NCBI GenBank assembly: GCA_018644935.1
Contig: JABGPL010000018.1
Coordinates: 1-60,540, forward strand
Source of the DNA: Calditrichota bacterium
Lineage (GTDB): Bacteria; Electryoneota; AABM5-125-24; Hatepunaeales; Hatepunaeaceae
Reading direction: 5' to 3'
DNA length: 60,540 nucleotides
Made by a program: the position numbers and the translations under genes. The notes beneath the pieces are model-generated. The model saw only the letters and a program-made list of their open reading frames with translations. It was not told the DNA's origin and searched no databases. The first letter of the stretch is position 1. Every line of letters begins with the position of its first letter. Of the stretch, positions 1 through 9,929 are shown in pieces.

Positions 1-297
1 ATCGAAACGGATGCCTTTAAAACCAGTGGAAATATAATAGGCTTTTATGCTTATAAAATTTGAGTCTTGTCCAATAGCCAGTAGTCTTCCCTGAACCGCT
101 AATTTATAATGCCCAACAAAATAAACTTCAACTCCGGGATCAATGGTTAGTCTTTCATCCTGTGGGACTGTAATATTATCAGCAACAATATAAGGGCTAC
201 CTTCGATGTTCCACCTTCCGGAGACATCTCCTTCAACAATAGTCTGTCCAATCAAAATTATAGGTGACAGAAGAGCAAGCATTAAAATCCTAAGCAT
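1..297 (-). CDS. Exported parallel beta-helix-type protein, N-terminal part
   Basis: This is the first 99 codons of a gene that runs off the left edge. The start is ATG at 297-295, with GAGGTAAAG a few bases upstream as ribosome binding site. The first 17 or so residues are a signal peptide (LRILMLALLSPIILIGQ). The mature part contains SGRWNIEGSPYIV followed by ITVPQDERLTIDPGVEVYF. That is the familiar lead-in of right-handed parallel beta-helix surface proteins of FCB-type bacteria, in which a 'save-cost' strand is followed by repeated GV.V.F.G turns. The window shows neither the repeats nor a C-terminal sorting domain, so secretion by T9SS is only inferred from the neighbours. Confidence 0.75.
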   Translation of the reverse strand, partial: MLRILMLALLSPIILIGQTIVEGDVSGRWNIEGSPYIVADNITVPQDERLTIDPGVEVYFVGHYKLAVQGRLLAIGQDSNFISIKAYYISTGFKGIRFD

Positions 298-462
298 CTT
301 TACCTCAATGTAGAAACGCATATCAGAAACAAGGCTACCTTGTTTTGTCTTCAGAGTCGAACAGAACAAACTATTTCGTTTCAGGTACTGTCCTGATTTT
401 AACAGACAGTTTAATTCTGCAGCTTTACCTTACAATCTAACAGAAGATCTTACGGTTACCAT

Positions 463-3400
463 TTATTTCACAAGCAAGACCTTCTTCGAAACAGACCTTT
501 TACTACTTTCCAACTTTATAAAATACAACCCCGAAGCCATATCCTCCGCATTCAAAGTTATGCAGTGAACTCCTGCCCGATGCTTGCCGTTAAACAATGT
601 CTCAACTCTCTGCCCGGACAGGCTGTAGAGATTCAGAGAAATGTATGACTCAAATGGCAGGGCATAATCGATTCTGGTTGTTGAATTAAATGGATTCGGG
701 AATACCGAAACTATCCCAAATTCCTGAGGGATCTCAGAATTGCTAAGGAGTTCTACCACCCAGAAACCATCTGTTTTAAATAGTCCCTCACCACTCTGTG
801 TCTTGAATTGAACTCCTTTAGATTCACCATCAACAAAAATCCGCAATTCAAGAGATTCATCGACCAATGCGCCATCGACTTCTGGAGTTGTTGCATCGTC
901 ACCCCAAACTGCAATACCACATACACCATCAACCACAACACCTGCGCCAACTAACTTATCATTTGCATAAACTCCAATCTCACAGTCCGTTAGAGTTCCC
1001 GCTTGAATCAATAAACTCATATTGTTGCCGGTATTGGGGTGTTCAGGAAGTTCACCTCGTTGACGGGGATGTCTAGCTGCGACCTCCTCATCCTGTTCCT
1101 GTAATCGATAGACCAGATCCACGTCCTCAGAAACCTTAATTTGATAGCCCCATAATTCCTGCATATTGCCAAGGTTACTGAATCCCCATTGTGTACTGTA
1201 AAAGTTTCCGGAACCATCCTTTGCAATAAACAGTTGATCAACAATCCCTGATAGGGCGACGATTGCATCAACCGGTTGGCGCGGGAAATATGAAGCCATG
1301 TTCCAGCCTTCGTGCAATGGGATGGGATCGTCAGACATAACTGTGATTCCACCCATCGTTAACTCCCCGGCATCCTCCATTTTTATCTGGTATCCCTCCG
1401 TTACATTCCAGCCCGGAATATTGCAGAAACCAAATGCAGGGCTGTAGAAACGTCCCATCCCGTCTTTCAACATCAGCAACAGCTCAGCATCGACCAGTTC
1501 ACTCATGAGTTCGATAATGTCATCCGGATCAGGCTGAAGGTTGACTGATATTAAACTCCAGCCCATATCGAGCTGCAACGTTCGCAGTGACTGCGCCGGT
1601 CCATCAACTACACCGAGAGCTACGGGAATCGTAGTTTCACCTCCAACTCCATCGTGAATGTAAACGATGTCTATTTCAAACTCTCCGACAGGCAGATCTG
1701 TTGCGTCGAGTGTCAACTCAAACTCCTGTGCTTCACCGGCTTCTATCATTCCATCTGTTGGTTCAATCTGAGCCCAATCTTTGCGGGCATCAATCTGCCA
1801 GAGATCAACCCGGTCACCGCCCTCGTTCGGGACGGAATTAGCCACTGCCATTAGAACCCAGCTGTAGGGATCAAATTGATTGGTGGTGTAAATGCCGAGT
1901 GGGGCTCCTCCTCCTTCATGATCGAGATAAGTAACAAACGATATATCTCCATCTTCCGGATTTGCCTTATATACCATACTTCGATTGGTTTCAGACTCTT
2001 TAGCGTATATATAGACCGGGTGGTCATCCGGATCATCCGGATAATATGCCAGACCATAAATTCGGATATCTCCCCGCTCGATTAACGCCTGCTGGTTGCC
2101 CTCCCGGTCGAGAGCAACAATGTCTGTGGTAATAGCTGACACCCACACCCAATCGTTTTCGTGGTCATAGGCTGCATTGACAACAGAACGAACGGGGCAT
2201 TCGAATTCAATCTGGATATCCCCATTTAATGCTAATGCATACATCGTGCTGCCAATCACACCCCAGATCAGTTCACCATCAAACGCCATATCTTTCATAC
2301 CGTATCTATCATCACCGGGTTCGAGAAACATATCCACGTACTCTCCATCCCGGTTGAATATGTAAATTGCGGGTTCATAATTATGCGCTGCGGAAACATA
2401 AAAATTATCGTTGGCGAAAACTACGCCCTGAATACGCGAATCATCCCGATCCTGTCCGAACATCATTGATTGCCGCAGATCCCACGGATCAGCGTTTGCA
2501 TCCCCTGGTAATTGTCGTTCAACGACATATGTCAGCGGTCCATTGCCATCGTTGCTGATCTCGATGGCTATTTGAGCATCCGAATCCGGAGCGAGTTCGG
2601 TTCGGATTTCTGCCGGGGCGGGGTTGCACTCGGCATGGAGGAGCTCGACATTCAGCTCAATATCTCCAGCTTCGTCAATGTTAATTTCATGAATGCCGGG
2701 AAGGTAATCTGGCGCGGAGAAGGTATAAGTGTAAACTCCCGTTGGCAGCTCAAGGATGGAATAAACACCTCTTTCATTTGTGTTCCTTGAAATAGAATAG
2801 CGATCCATTTCGATAGAAACGCCTTCTATAACTTCCTCGGTTTCAGCGTCGGTTACAGCACCTGTCAGATTATAGGTCGGAGCTTCCCCGATGGTGACAA
2901 CTGCGGATAGTTCGATGTCCTCATTCGGATCTTCAAGTGAAATTCCTATCAGTATGTCATAAACACCATCCTCGTAACCTATTGGATCAATAGAAATATT
3001 TATTGATGCCAAATCATTGCCGGGGATAATTCCTTCTTCAGGATCAAGTGTCAGCATGCCAAATTCGACAATACCATCATCCATTATGCGTAATACTCCG
3101 GAGTTATAAGAGGTAGTCCAGAGGTTTTCACCATCATGTCCGACACCCATTCGCTGCCGGTTCTGTGCGCTCTCCTCGAATATAAGTGTTTGGCTGACCA
3201 CCTCAACAACATCCCATTCTTCGGTGTCAATTAAAAATTGGTAGAGATTCGCGCCCTGACCGTCAGGATTACTGTTGGCTACCCAAAATTGCCCATTTGG
3301 ATGGGCATCAACCCAGTCGCAACTCCGGTAGGAGGCGACATCGTTACACCACTGCCCCAGATTTGGAATGACTCCAAGCTCTTCATCGGGAAGCCCATCT

Positions 3401-4020
3401 TCATCAATTGTGAAAACGTGAAATGCCCTGTCAGGATCATTCATGATAAAGAGCAATCCCAATTCCTCGCTGCGAGTGATAGCACCGACGTTGTAACCGA
3501 GATTTATCTCACCGAGATTATTCCCTTCTGTATCGTAGTGAAAAATGGAGTTCAAGGCGTTGTTTACGACATAGAGTTGACCATAAAGGCAGGCTACATT
3601 GAAGGGGGTCTGGATGTTGATTTCGCGTACGATATTAAAGTCGTCATTGGGGTCAATCGCATAGACGGCTGAATTTGGATTATTTGACCTCCACATCCAT
3701 TCGTTTTCAAAGTCCCAACTAACACCGACTTTTTGCTCGTTTATTCCGCCTATGCGGACATTGAACTCATTGATGATATCGCCGAGGTCATCACGACGGG
3801 GACCAGCGTTGCGCTCGTTGTTTACATCAACAAGTCGGTAGTCCACATTAAACTGGACCTCTTCATCCCTGCTATTGCTGAGTACCAACTCAATTTCTCC
3901 GACATCATTCCCAACAGCAACGGCAAATCCATTTGGATCGACTTTAATTTCAGCGATAATATGATCATTCAAAGACAGCAGCAGGATCAAGGAAACGAAA
4001 ATCATCTTCTTTACGGACAT
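463..4020 (-). CDS. Large exported T9SS-type protein with carboxypeptidase-regulatory-like domain
   Basis: The protein has 1185 residues. A signal peptide ends near residue 23, and the start has a strong AAGGAGGG site. Residues 25-375 and about 500-790 look like beta-propeller or Ig-like regions with no recognisable catalytic motif. Residues 383-460 (NLTGAVTDAETEEVIEGV, then GVYSILELPTGVYTYTF) are a carboxypeptidase D regulatory-like domain, usually an adhesion or spacer fold. Next come two GWN modules (about 830-1000), with GWSLIS and GWNMAS and the recurring KD..G.FYS block, and an NMSLLI beta domain near 1010-1085. The last 85 residues form a T9SS type A sorting domain with VFPNPFNSTT and a terminal KKVLLVK. 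The protein is probably surface-attached or released. The GWN and NMSLLI modules recur in the 1031-residue neighbour at 4287-7382. The function is unknown. Confidence 0.85.
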   Translation of the reverse strand: MSVKKMIFVSLILLLSLNDHIIAEIKVDPNGFAVAVGNDVGEIELVLSNSRDEEVQFNVDYRLVDVNNERNAGPRRDDLGDIINEFNVRIGGINEQKVGVSWDFENEWMWRSNNPNSAVYAIDPNDDFNIVREINIQTPFNVACLYGQLYVVNNALNSIFHYDTEGNNLGEINLGYNVGAITRSEELGLLFIMNDPDRAFHVFTIDEDGLPDEELGVIPNLGQWCNDVASYRSCDWVDAHPNGQFWVANSNPDGQGANLYQFLIDTEEWDVVEVVSQTLIFEESAQNRQRMGVGHDGENLWTTSYNSGVLRIMDDGIVEFGMLTLDPEEGIIPGNDLASINISIDPIGYEDGVYDILIGISLEDPNEDIELSAVVTIGEAPTYNLTGAVTDAETEEVIEGVSIEMDRYSISRNTNERGVYSILELPTGVYTYTFSAPDYLPGIHEINIDEAGDIELNVELLHAECNPAPAEIRTELAPDSDAQIAIEISNDGNGPLTYVVERQLPGDANADPWDLRQSMMFGQDRDDSRIQGVVFANDNFYVSAAHNYEPAIYIFNRDGEYVDMFLEPGDDRYGMKDMAFDGELIWGVIGSTMYALALNGDIQIEFECPVRSVVNAAYDHENDWVWVSAITTDIVALDREGNQQALIERGDIRIYGLAYYPDDPDDHPVYIYAKESETNRSMVYKANPEDGDISFVTYLDHEGGGAPLGIYTTNQFDPYSWVLMAVANSVPNEGGDRVDLWQIDARKDWAQIEPTDGMIEAGEAQEFELTLDATDLPVGEFEIDIVYIHDGVGGETTIPVALGVVDGPAQSLRTLQLDMGWSLISVNLQPDPDDIIELMSELVDAELLLMLKDGMGRFYSPAFGFCNIPGWNVTEGYQIKMEDAGELTMGGITVMSDDPIPLHEGWNMASYFPRQPVDAIVALSGIVDQLFIAKDGSGNFYSTQWGFSNLGNMQELWGYQIKVSEDVDLVYRLQEQDEEVAARHPRQRGELPEHPNTGNNMSLLIQAGTLTDCEIGVYANDKLVGAGVVVDGVCGIAVWGDDATTPEVDGALVDESLELRIFVDGESKGVQFKTQSGEGLFKTDGFWVVELLSNSEIPQEFGIVSVFPNPFNSTTRIDYALPFESYISLNLYSLSGQRVETLFNGKHRAGVHCITLNAEDMASGLYFIKLESSKRSVSKKVLLVK

Positions 4021-4041
4021 GAATCCCTCCTTAAAGCATTT

Positions 4042-4076
4042 TCCCGACTAAGCAACCCGAGTTCTTGAACCCGGGA
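4042..4076 (-). promoter_or_regulatory. Leader hairpin with two competing pairings upstream of the 1185-residue protein gene
   Basis: On the minus strand, 22 to 56 bases upstream of the ATG, TCCCGGGTTC can pair with GAACTCGGG to form a short hairpin with one mismatch. Its first five bases, TCCCG (4076-4072), can instead pair with CGGGA (4046-4042). The two pairings exclude each other. The layout resembles the leaders of the two C25 peptidase genes, but the sequence does not, so a regulatory role is only a suggestion. Confidence 0.3.
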
Positions 4077-4286
4077 TTTTCACCTGATTACATAGAGAAA
4101 AAATCAATACCAGCCAGTCCCTGCTAAACATCAGCATCTATGTGATAAAAACATCCCTTCTGTTCGCCAATATACGAAGAAAATTGTTGTAATGGTAAGT
4201 ATAAACTATTTGGTTAGAATAATCTTTTGAGTGATTGGGGCAACTTGGCTTCTCAGCCCGTTATGGTCCACTAGTGGGAAATCCAG

Positions 4287-7200
4287 CTACTTAACTAGTA
4301 CCACCTTCCGCATCCTACCCATATTTCCACTCTCACCCTTCATTCTAACAATATAAACTCCCGCTCCAACCCCACCCGCATCCCAAACCACACTATGCGT
4401 CCCCGGTGGCATGACACCTTCAACCAGTGTCTCAACCAACCTGCCTTTGATGTCAAACACCTGCAATGATACACTATTAATTATGGGGACAGTATACTTA
4501 ATTTTCGTTGTTGGGTTGAAGGGATTGGGAAACGCTCCTTCAAGGTGGAAATCTCCTGTAAATATTGGATACACTTCTGCTGTGACCGCGGCGAAACCTT
4601 CTGGTTCATATATAAGACCTGATCCACTCTCAATATCGACGATGCTGATGTCTCTCACCCATTGCCGACTTGCATCCCAGAGCTTGAGCTCAAATGGTTC
4701 ACCAGCTATTGGACCTTCTTTGTATTCTGTTGCGGAATCGTCACCCCATATTGTAATACCGGCTCGTCCACTTCTATCAAAGATGCCAACACCAACGACC
4801 ATTCCATCCCAATCGAATGCTGCGACCTCATCATTGAGACTGAGTTCCATTCCGGTTATTGAACTGATTAACAAGCTCATGTTATTGTCTGTTACCTGAG
4901 GAGTGTACCAGTGTGAATTCCTGTTTTTTAACTCAGATTCCATGTCTCCCACAATACGGCCTTCATCCTGCTGCGGGTAGTTAAGAACAACATCGGCATC
5001 AACATTGATCTGGTAGCCCTGCGTTTCTCTCCATGGCTGCATGTTGGAGAATCTCCACTCCGGGTTCATAAACCTCCCGTCGCGATCTTTGGCGAGGATC
5101 AGGTTGTCCAATATGTTTCTTAACACGAAAAACACGGGATCTCCAGCATCTAATTCGTACGTCGGGAAATATGCTGCAATATTCCACCCTTCAGTGAGCG
5201 GGATATCCGCGTTGTAGGGTATTGCTTCACCTGTAAAGACGGTTTCAACGTCTTCTTCGATGTATAAGAAATAACCCTCGGTCAGATTCCAGAAGGGGAT
5301 GTTGTTGAAGTTGAACTCGGGAGAGTAGAATCTGCCGATCTCATCCTTGAGCAAAACGACGTGATGACGGTTTTCGTTCGCCCGAAGCCTCTCTAATAAA
5401 GGTATTACAGCAGGTCCATCATCACCTCGCCAGAATTGCCTTGGTGGTGAGATATTCAGAGAAATCATGTTCCATCCCGGATCAAGGCTCATATTTAAAT
5501 CGCGAAATCCCAAATCACCGGTGAAGTCGTAAATACCGAATCCTGAGCCGTCTGAGAGGTAGATTAATCCATCATGCAGTGTTGGAGTGTATGCATAACC
5601 CGGTGTGTCAAAAAATCCGACTTCCTCTAATTCCTCGGGATTGGATATGTCAATCACCCGCAGCCCACCGGTACCTGAGCCAACATAAGCGTAATCACCG
5701 GATACTGAAACTCCACGCCCGGTTCCCGGTGTCTCAATAATTCCCATTTGCCGTGGCTCTCGCGGATCGCTGATATCAACTACTCGCAAACCGGTGTGCA
5801 TATCCACGAGATAGGCAAAATCTCCTGCAATGTCTACCCCCATCACACGACCGATATCGTTTAACGTTGCAACAACAGAGGGACGTTCCGGGTTTTCAAT
5901 ATTAATCACCACCAAACCGTTGTCACCATCTGCCATGTATAATAAATCCCCTTCCACATCCAGCCAGTACCCGTCACCTTCTGTAATCAGAACTCTTGCG
6001 ACCACCGGACGATCGGGATCACTGACGTTAACTACCCTTAATCCACCGTCTCGTCCATCGGCGACAAATAGGTAGTCACCAACCTTCTCCACACACAGCG
6101 CATTTGATGAAACCACATTTGCGACCTCATCAGGATTTTCGGGATCGGAAACATCGACTACTCGTATACCCTCGGGACCGTCAGCGATATAAGCGATATT
6201 ATCTTCCACAGCTACATCACATGCCGTTCCCGGAGAATCCCACGAACCGACAGAGTCGGGATTTGCCGGATCAGATATGTCAATTATCCGTAATCCCCCA
6301 TCGGAATTAGCGAGATAGCAGAATTGACCGTCAATTGAGCTGTTCCGTGCCCACCAACCCGGTGTTGAAACACTGCCGACCTCTTCAGGATTGTGAGGGT
6401 GGTGAATATCGACAATCCGCAGCCCGTCTCGATTATTCGCAAGGTTTGCGTGATCATTCAAAACCCCTATTCCCATAGACCGCCCTGGTAATTCTAACGA
6501 ACCGCGAAGTATTGGACGATCCATGTCGGTAAAATCAAGGATTAATAATCCACCCTCGTCATCAGCAACATACACAGAGTCAAACCAGACATCAATTTTT
6601 TTCGCACAATTATCAGTGTCAAAGGAACTTCGTACTTCAGCTCGTCCGTTAGATATATCGACAATTATAACTCCACCGGTACCATCAGCGAGATAGATCC
6701 AACGACCTTGAGCTACAACATCATAAAGGTAACCTGGCGTGTCAAATGATATAGCTAATCTTGGTTCTCCGGGAGGATCTATTTCATACACAAGCAACCC
6801 TGACCTTCCATCCGCAATATAAACTAAATTACGAAAAATCATGGCTGCACATGCATCTCCTGGTGTGTCAATATTTGCTATCTCCCTCGGATTCTCTGGA
6901 TCTGAAACATCGATTATTCTTACTCCACCCTCTCTGCCATCAGCAATCACAACAAGGTCATTGAGGACATCAACACCAAGAGCATCACCGGGAGTATCTA
7001 AAAAACCAACTTCAACCAGATTTTCCCTATCACTGTAATTTATAATCCTTAATCCTCCCCGCCGATCTGCAATGAAGACAAAAGGATTCCTTACCGATAC
7101 TCCGGAAGTAAAATCGGGATTATTCTCATAAGAACCGCTTAACTCCGGATTCGCAGGATCTGAAACATCAAATATCTGCAGTCCCGAAATTCCGGACGCC

Positions 7201-7382
7201 ATGAATACAGTCCGGCCGTCAACTTCAATATCATGGGATTCACCGAACTGATCGAACAATTGACCGACCTGTCGCACCTCGGAGCGATCCTGGCAGAACA
7301 GTTGACTTGTCTGAGTGGAAAACATGGGGATTGTCAGTGCGATTAATGCACTAACGAACAATTTTGCGGAAAAAATCTTCAT
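4287..7382 (-). CDS. LVIVD-repeat double-propeller exported protein with GWN modules and T9SS sorting domain
   Basis: The protein has 1031 residues. A signal peptide covers about residues 1-30 (FVSALIALTIPMFSTQTSQLF). Residues 40-625 are about 14 LVIVD repeats of roughly 42 residues, each with a GGLRIIDVSDP.NP signature. WWARN at the start of the eighth repeat divides the array into 7+7, as expected for two seven-bladed propellers. Then come two GWN modules (GWNMISLNI and GWNIAAYFP, each followed by a KD..GRF block), an NMSLLI beta domain and a C-terminal sorting domain (GAFPNPFNPTTKIKY, ending RKVVLVK). Such proteins are cell-surface or secreted binding scaffolds, and I see no enzyme motif. 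It is a paralogue of the next gene upstream (7608-9761), which lacks the GWN and NMSLLI part. Position and shared modules suggest both go through the same export route. Confidence 0.88.
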   Translation of the reverse strand: MKIFSAKLFVSALIALTIPMFSTQTSQLFCQDRSEVRQVGQLFDQFGESHDIEVDGRTVFMASGISGLQIFDVSDPANPELSGSYENNPDFTSGVSVRNPFVFIADRRGGLRIINYSDRENLVEVGFLDTPGDALGVDVLNDLVVIADGREGGVRIIDVSDPENPREIANIDTPGDACAAMIFRNLVYIADGRSGLLVYEIDPPGEPRLAISFDTPGYLYDVVAQGRWIYLADGTGGVIIVDISNGRAEVRSSFDTDNCAKKIDVWFDSVYVADDEGGLLILDFTDMDRPILRGSLELPGRSMGIGVLNDHANLANNRDGLRIVDIHHPHNPEEVGSVSTPGWWARNSSIDGQFCYLANSDGGLRIIDISDPANPDSVGSWDSPGTACDVAVEDNIAYIADGPEGIRVVDVSDPENPDEVANVVSSNALCVEKVGDYLFVADGRDGGLRVVNVSDPDRPVVARVLITEGDGYWLDVEGDLLYMADGDNGLVVINIENPERPSVVATLNDIGRVMGVDIAGDFAYLVDMHTGLRVVDISDPREPRQMGIIETPGTGRGVSVSGDYAYVGSGTGGLRVIDISNPEELEEVGFFDTPGYAYTPTLHDGLIYLSDGSGFGIYDFTGDLGFRDLNMSLDPGWNMISLNISPPRQFWRGDDGPAVIPLLERLRANENRHHVVLLKDEIGRFYSPEFNFNNIPFWNLTEGYFLYIEEDVETVFTGEAIPYNADIPLTEGWNIAAYFPTYELDAGDPVFFVLRNILDNLILAKDRDGRFMNPEWRFSNMQPWRETQGYQINVDADVVLNYPQQDEGRIVGDMESELKNRNSHWYTPQVTDNNMSLLISSITGMELSLNDEVAAFDWDGMVVGVGIFDRSGRAGITIWGDDSATEYKEGPIAGEPFELKLWDASRQWVRDISIVDIESGSGLIYEPEGFAAVTAEVYPIFTGDFHLEGAFPNPFNPTTKIKYTVPIINSVSLQVFDIKGRLVETLVEGVMPPGTHSVVWDAGGVGAGVYIVRMKGESGNMGRMRKVVLVK

Positions 7383-7463
7383 GTCAATCTCGTAATATTA
7401 ACAATTGGATGGAAATGGAATTCCGCAACATTAGCGGAAAATGTTAAAATTAAATGAAGAGTT

Positions 7464-7485
7464 CTACTGATCCTGTGACCAGTAG
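7464..7485. repeat. Short palindromic element with CTACTG/CAGTAG ends
   Basis: CTACTG at 7464-7469 and CAGTAG at 7480-7485 are inverted copies separated by ten bases. The same six-base ends close the larger element at 46717-46785, so this may be a small member of the intergenic hairpin family. Confidence 0.35.
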
Positions 7486-7516
7486 TGATGGATATACTAT
7501 AGTTAAAGGGCTAGGC

Positions 7517-7543
7517 GGCTGTACAAGAATTGCTCGTACAGCC
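7517..7543. repeat. Intergenic hairpin GGCTGTAC/GTACAGCC
   Basis: An eight-base perfect inverted repeat (7517-7524 and 7536-7543) with an eleven-base loop lies downstream of the 717-residue LVIVD gene. It could be part of that gene's 3' end or a member of the intergenic hairpin family. Confidence 0.4.
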
Positions 7544-7568
7544 ACCGTTCCCTGTTCAGATATTTTTA

Positions 7569-7592
7569 CTCACCTTGATTGTTAGAGGTGAG
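7569..7592 (-). terminator. Possible terminator of the 717-residue LVIVD gene
   Basis: Sixteen bases downstream of the stop codon, CTCACCT and AGGTGAG form a seven-base stem with a ten-base loop. On the minus strand it is followed by TAAAAATATC, which is a weak U tract. A factor-assisted end is equally possible. Confidence 0.4.
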
Positions 7593-7607
7593 GATTGGAT
7601 AGTGATC

Positions 7608-9761
7608 TTACTTAACCAGAGTTATGGGCAGCATCTGCATCTGTAAACCTGACTGAATTTGAACCTGATAACTTCCTGCAGCCAGTCCAAATGCATTGAT
7701 TCCAACATTATGTGTTCCAATGTTGAACATGGCTCCATTGGATATTTGCTGTACTTCGCGACCGAGATAATCAAATAATGAGATATTTACAGCATTCGAC
7801 TTTGCCATATTGAAGCTTATCGTCACTTGATTGTTAAACGGATTTGGGAAAGCACTGAGCAGCTCAAATGTCTGCGGTTGCGGCGATGAAAATCCTTGAA
7901 CTGCAAGACCTGATGGGTCGTAGATACCAAAATTACTGCCATCTCCCATATACAGTAATTCTCCGATTACTATAGGGGGATATCCATATCCAGGGGTATT
8001 GTAGTACCCGATGTCTTCAATATCTTCTGGGTCAGATATATCAACTGCGACAACTCCAGCCGGTCCACATCCGATATAGGCGATATCCCCATCAATCGTC
8101 AATCCTCGTCCCGCTCCCGGCAGTGGAATAAACGCAACGTCTCTTGGTGAACGAGGATTTGCGAGATCCACAACGCCTAATCCCCCTCGACCACTGCGGT
8201 CTCGCTGGGCAACAAAGGCGTAGTGATCCTTCAGTGCAAGACCATCGGCACCCATATCAGTGCTGAATGTAGCCATCCGACGCGGTCTATTTACATCCTG
8301 CACGTCTATGACAACAAGACCGTTATCCCCGTCAGCAACATAGACATATCCATCGGAATACGATGCACCATATGCATCCCCCTCAGTGACTAATGAGCTG
8401 ACTGTGACCGGACGCTCTGGATTTGAAATATCCATAATGTTCAAACCACCATCGCGACCGTCCGCGACATAAGCATAATCGCCGGCAATCTCCAGGTGCT
8501 GGGCATAAGAAGTATTTACAAAAAAGATCTCTTCAGGTGCTACTGGATCAGTGATATCAAGAACTCTGACTCCGCCCTCAGCATCAGCAACATACATGTA
8601 ATCATCATTCTTAACAGCATAATATGCTGAACCGGGTGTATCAAATCGGGTAATTGAATCCGGGGCAGCCGGATCGGAGATATCAATAACCATTACCCCT
8701 GCATCCGAATTGGTCAGGTAACAATATCCATCACCGACATCTGTGACATTACGAGCCCAGAATCCGGCACTATCAAATGCACCGACCTCATCTGCTTCAG
8801 CCGGAATTGCGACATTTATCACCCGCATCCCATTTCTGTTATCAGCAACAAATGCAAAATCGCCGGATATCCCAACTGCGTAGGCATCACCGAGTGTATC
8901 ATAATAACCGACTTCTGTAGGATTCGCGGGATCTTCAACATCTATTATCCGCAACCCGCCATCACCGGAATCACAGAGATAGGCATAGGTACCATCAACA
9001 GTAACATCGAGACCATATTCGGATAGGAAAAATCCAACTTCGCTCGGGCTTTCCGGATTGGTGACATCAATTATTCTCAGCCCACTGCGACCGTCAGCAA
9101 TGTACGCATAGTCACCTTCAACGTCAAGTCCGTTTGCATAGCCTTCGGTTACTAACTGACCTAATTCTACGGGATTAACGGGGTCCGCGACATTTATAAT
9201 TCTCAAACCACCATCTCGACCGTCTGCAATGTATAGCGTCTCCCCTACAATCTCGAGATCGTTACAATAATCAGTTTCCATAAATCCGGTCTCAACCGGA
9301 TTCGCTGGATCTGAGATATCGATTATCTCTAAACCACCGGTTCGATCAGCTACATATGCCTGACTTCCGGACACTCTGACTTTTTGAGAAGATCCCGGTG
9401 TATCAAAAATCCCGGCAAGCGAAGGTGAAGTGATATCTGAGATGTCTACAATAAGTAGCCCTGCATCTTTGTCAGCCAGATAAGCGTAATCGCCAACAAC
9501 ATTTACACCATATGAAGATTCAGGGTTGTCATCAAATCTACCTGCCATAGACGGATTTTCCGGGTCAGAAATATCCAGAATCAACAATCCTGAATGGCTG
9601 GTCGCAAGAAACGCATAATTATCGCGAATCGTGATATCCCGAGCCTCTCCAATCTGGTTGAATAACCTTCCGACCTGTTCGATTCCGTAACGATCCTGAG
9701 CGTTCATCGAAGCAGTAAACAGAAGCATAATGCATAAAACTGGTAAAAATAACGTTCTCAA
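7608..9761 (-). CDS. LVIVD-repeat double-propeller exported protein with T9SS sorting domain
   Basis: The protein has 717 residues. Residues 1-21 are a signal peptide (LFLPVLCIMLLFTASMNAQ). The body is 13 clear LVIVD repeats plus a fourteenth degenerate one ending FGIYDPS. Typical repeat cores are SGLLILDISDPENP and GGLRIINVADPVNP. FWARN occurs at the start of the eighth repeat, exactly as WWARN does in the 1031-residue paralogue, which supports two seven-bladed propellers in a row. The propellers are followed directly by the sorting domain (SAFPNPFNNQVTISF, ending LPITLVK). LVIVD proteins are secreted or surface-bound and usually of unknown ligand. I see no catalytic residues. Confidence 0.88.
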   Translation of the reverse strand: MRTLFLPVLCIMLLFTASMNAQDRYGIEQVGRLFNQIGEARDITIRDNYAFLATSHSGLLILDISDPENPSMAGRFDDNPESSYGVNVVGDYAYLADKDAGLLIVDISDITSPSLAGIFDTPGSSQKVRVSGSQAYVADRTGGLEIIDISDPANPVETGFMETDYCNDLEIVGETLYIADGRDGGLRIINVADPVNPVELGQLVTEGYANGLDVEGDYAYIADGRSGLRIIDVTNPESPSEVGFFLSEYGLDVTVDGTYAYLCDSGDGGLRIIDVEDPANPTEVGYYDTLGDAYAVGISGDFAFVADNRNGMRVINVAIPAEADEVGAFDSAGFWARNVTDVGDGYCYLTNSDAGVMVIDISDPAAPDSITRFDTPGSAYYAVKNDDYMYVADAEGGVRVLDITDPVAPEEIFFVNTSYAQHLEIAGDYAYVADGRDGGLNIMDISNPERPVTVSSLVTEGDAYGASYSDGYVYVADGDNGLVVIDVQDVNRPRRMATFSTDMGADGLALKDHYAFVAQRDRSGRGGLGVVDLANPRSPRDVAFIPLPGAGRGLTIDGDIAYIGCGPAGVVAVDISDPEDIEDIGYYNTPGYGYPPIVIGELLYMGDGSNFGIYDPSGLAVQGFSSPQPQTFELLSAFPNPFNNQVTISFNMAKSNAVNISLFDYLGREVQQISNGAMFNIGTHNVGINAFGLAAGSYQVQIQSGLQMQMLPITLVK

Positions 9762-9929
9762 ATCTTTTCCTTTATGTTTGAATGTTTACAGCGGCACTGT
9801 GACAAATTCTTCCTCAGCTCGACATTATACTTAATCGGACTCTCAAAGAACAGATATTTACCTGATTCGTTGAAGAATATGTAGCAAATTCACAGTCTGT
9901 TGTAAACCAATGCAGATTGTCTTTTTTTT

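Noticed and set aside
3238..3672. Long plus-strand frame within the 1185-residue protein gene
   Set aside because: It is the mirror of the real gene's codon bias. The minus-strand protein has a signal peptide and sorting domain.
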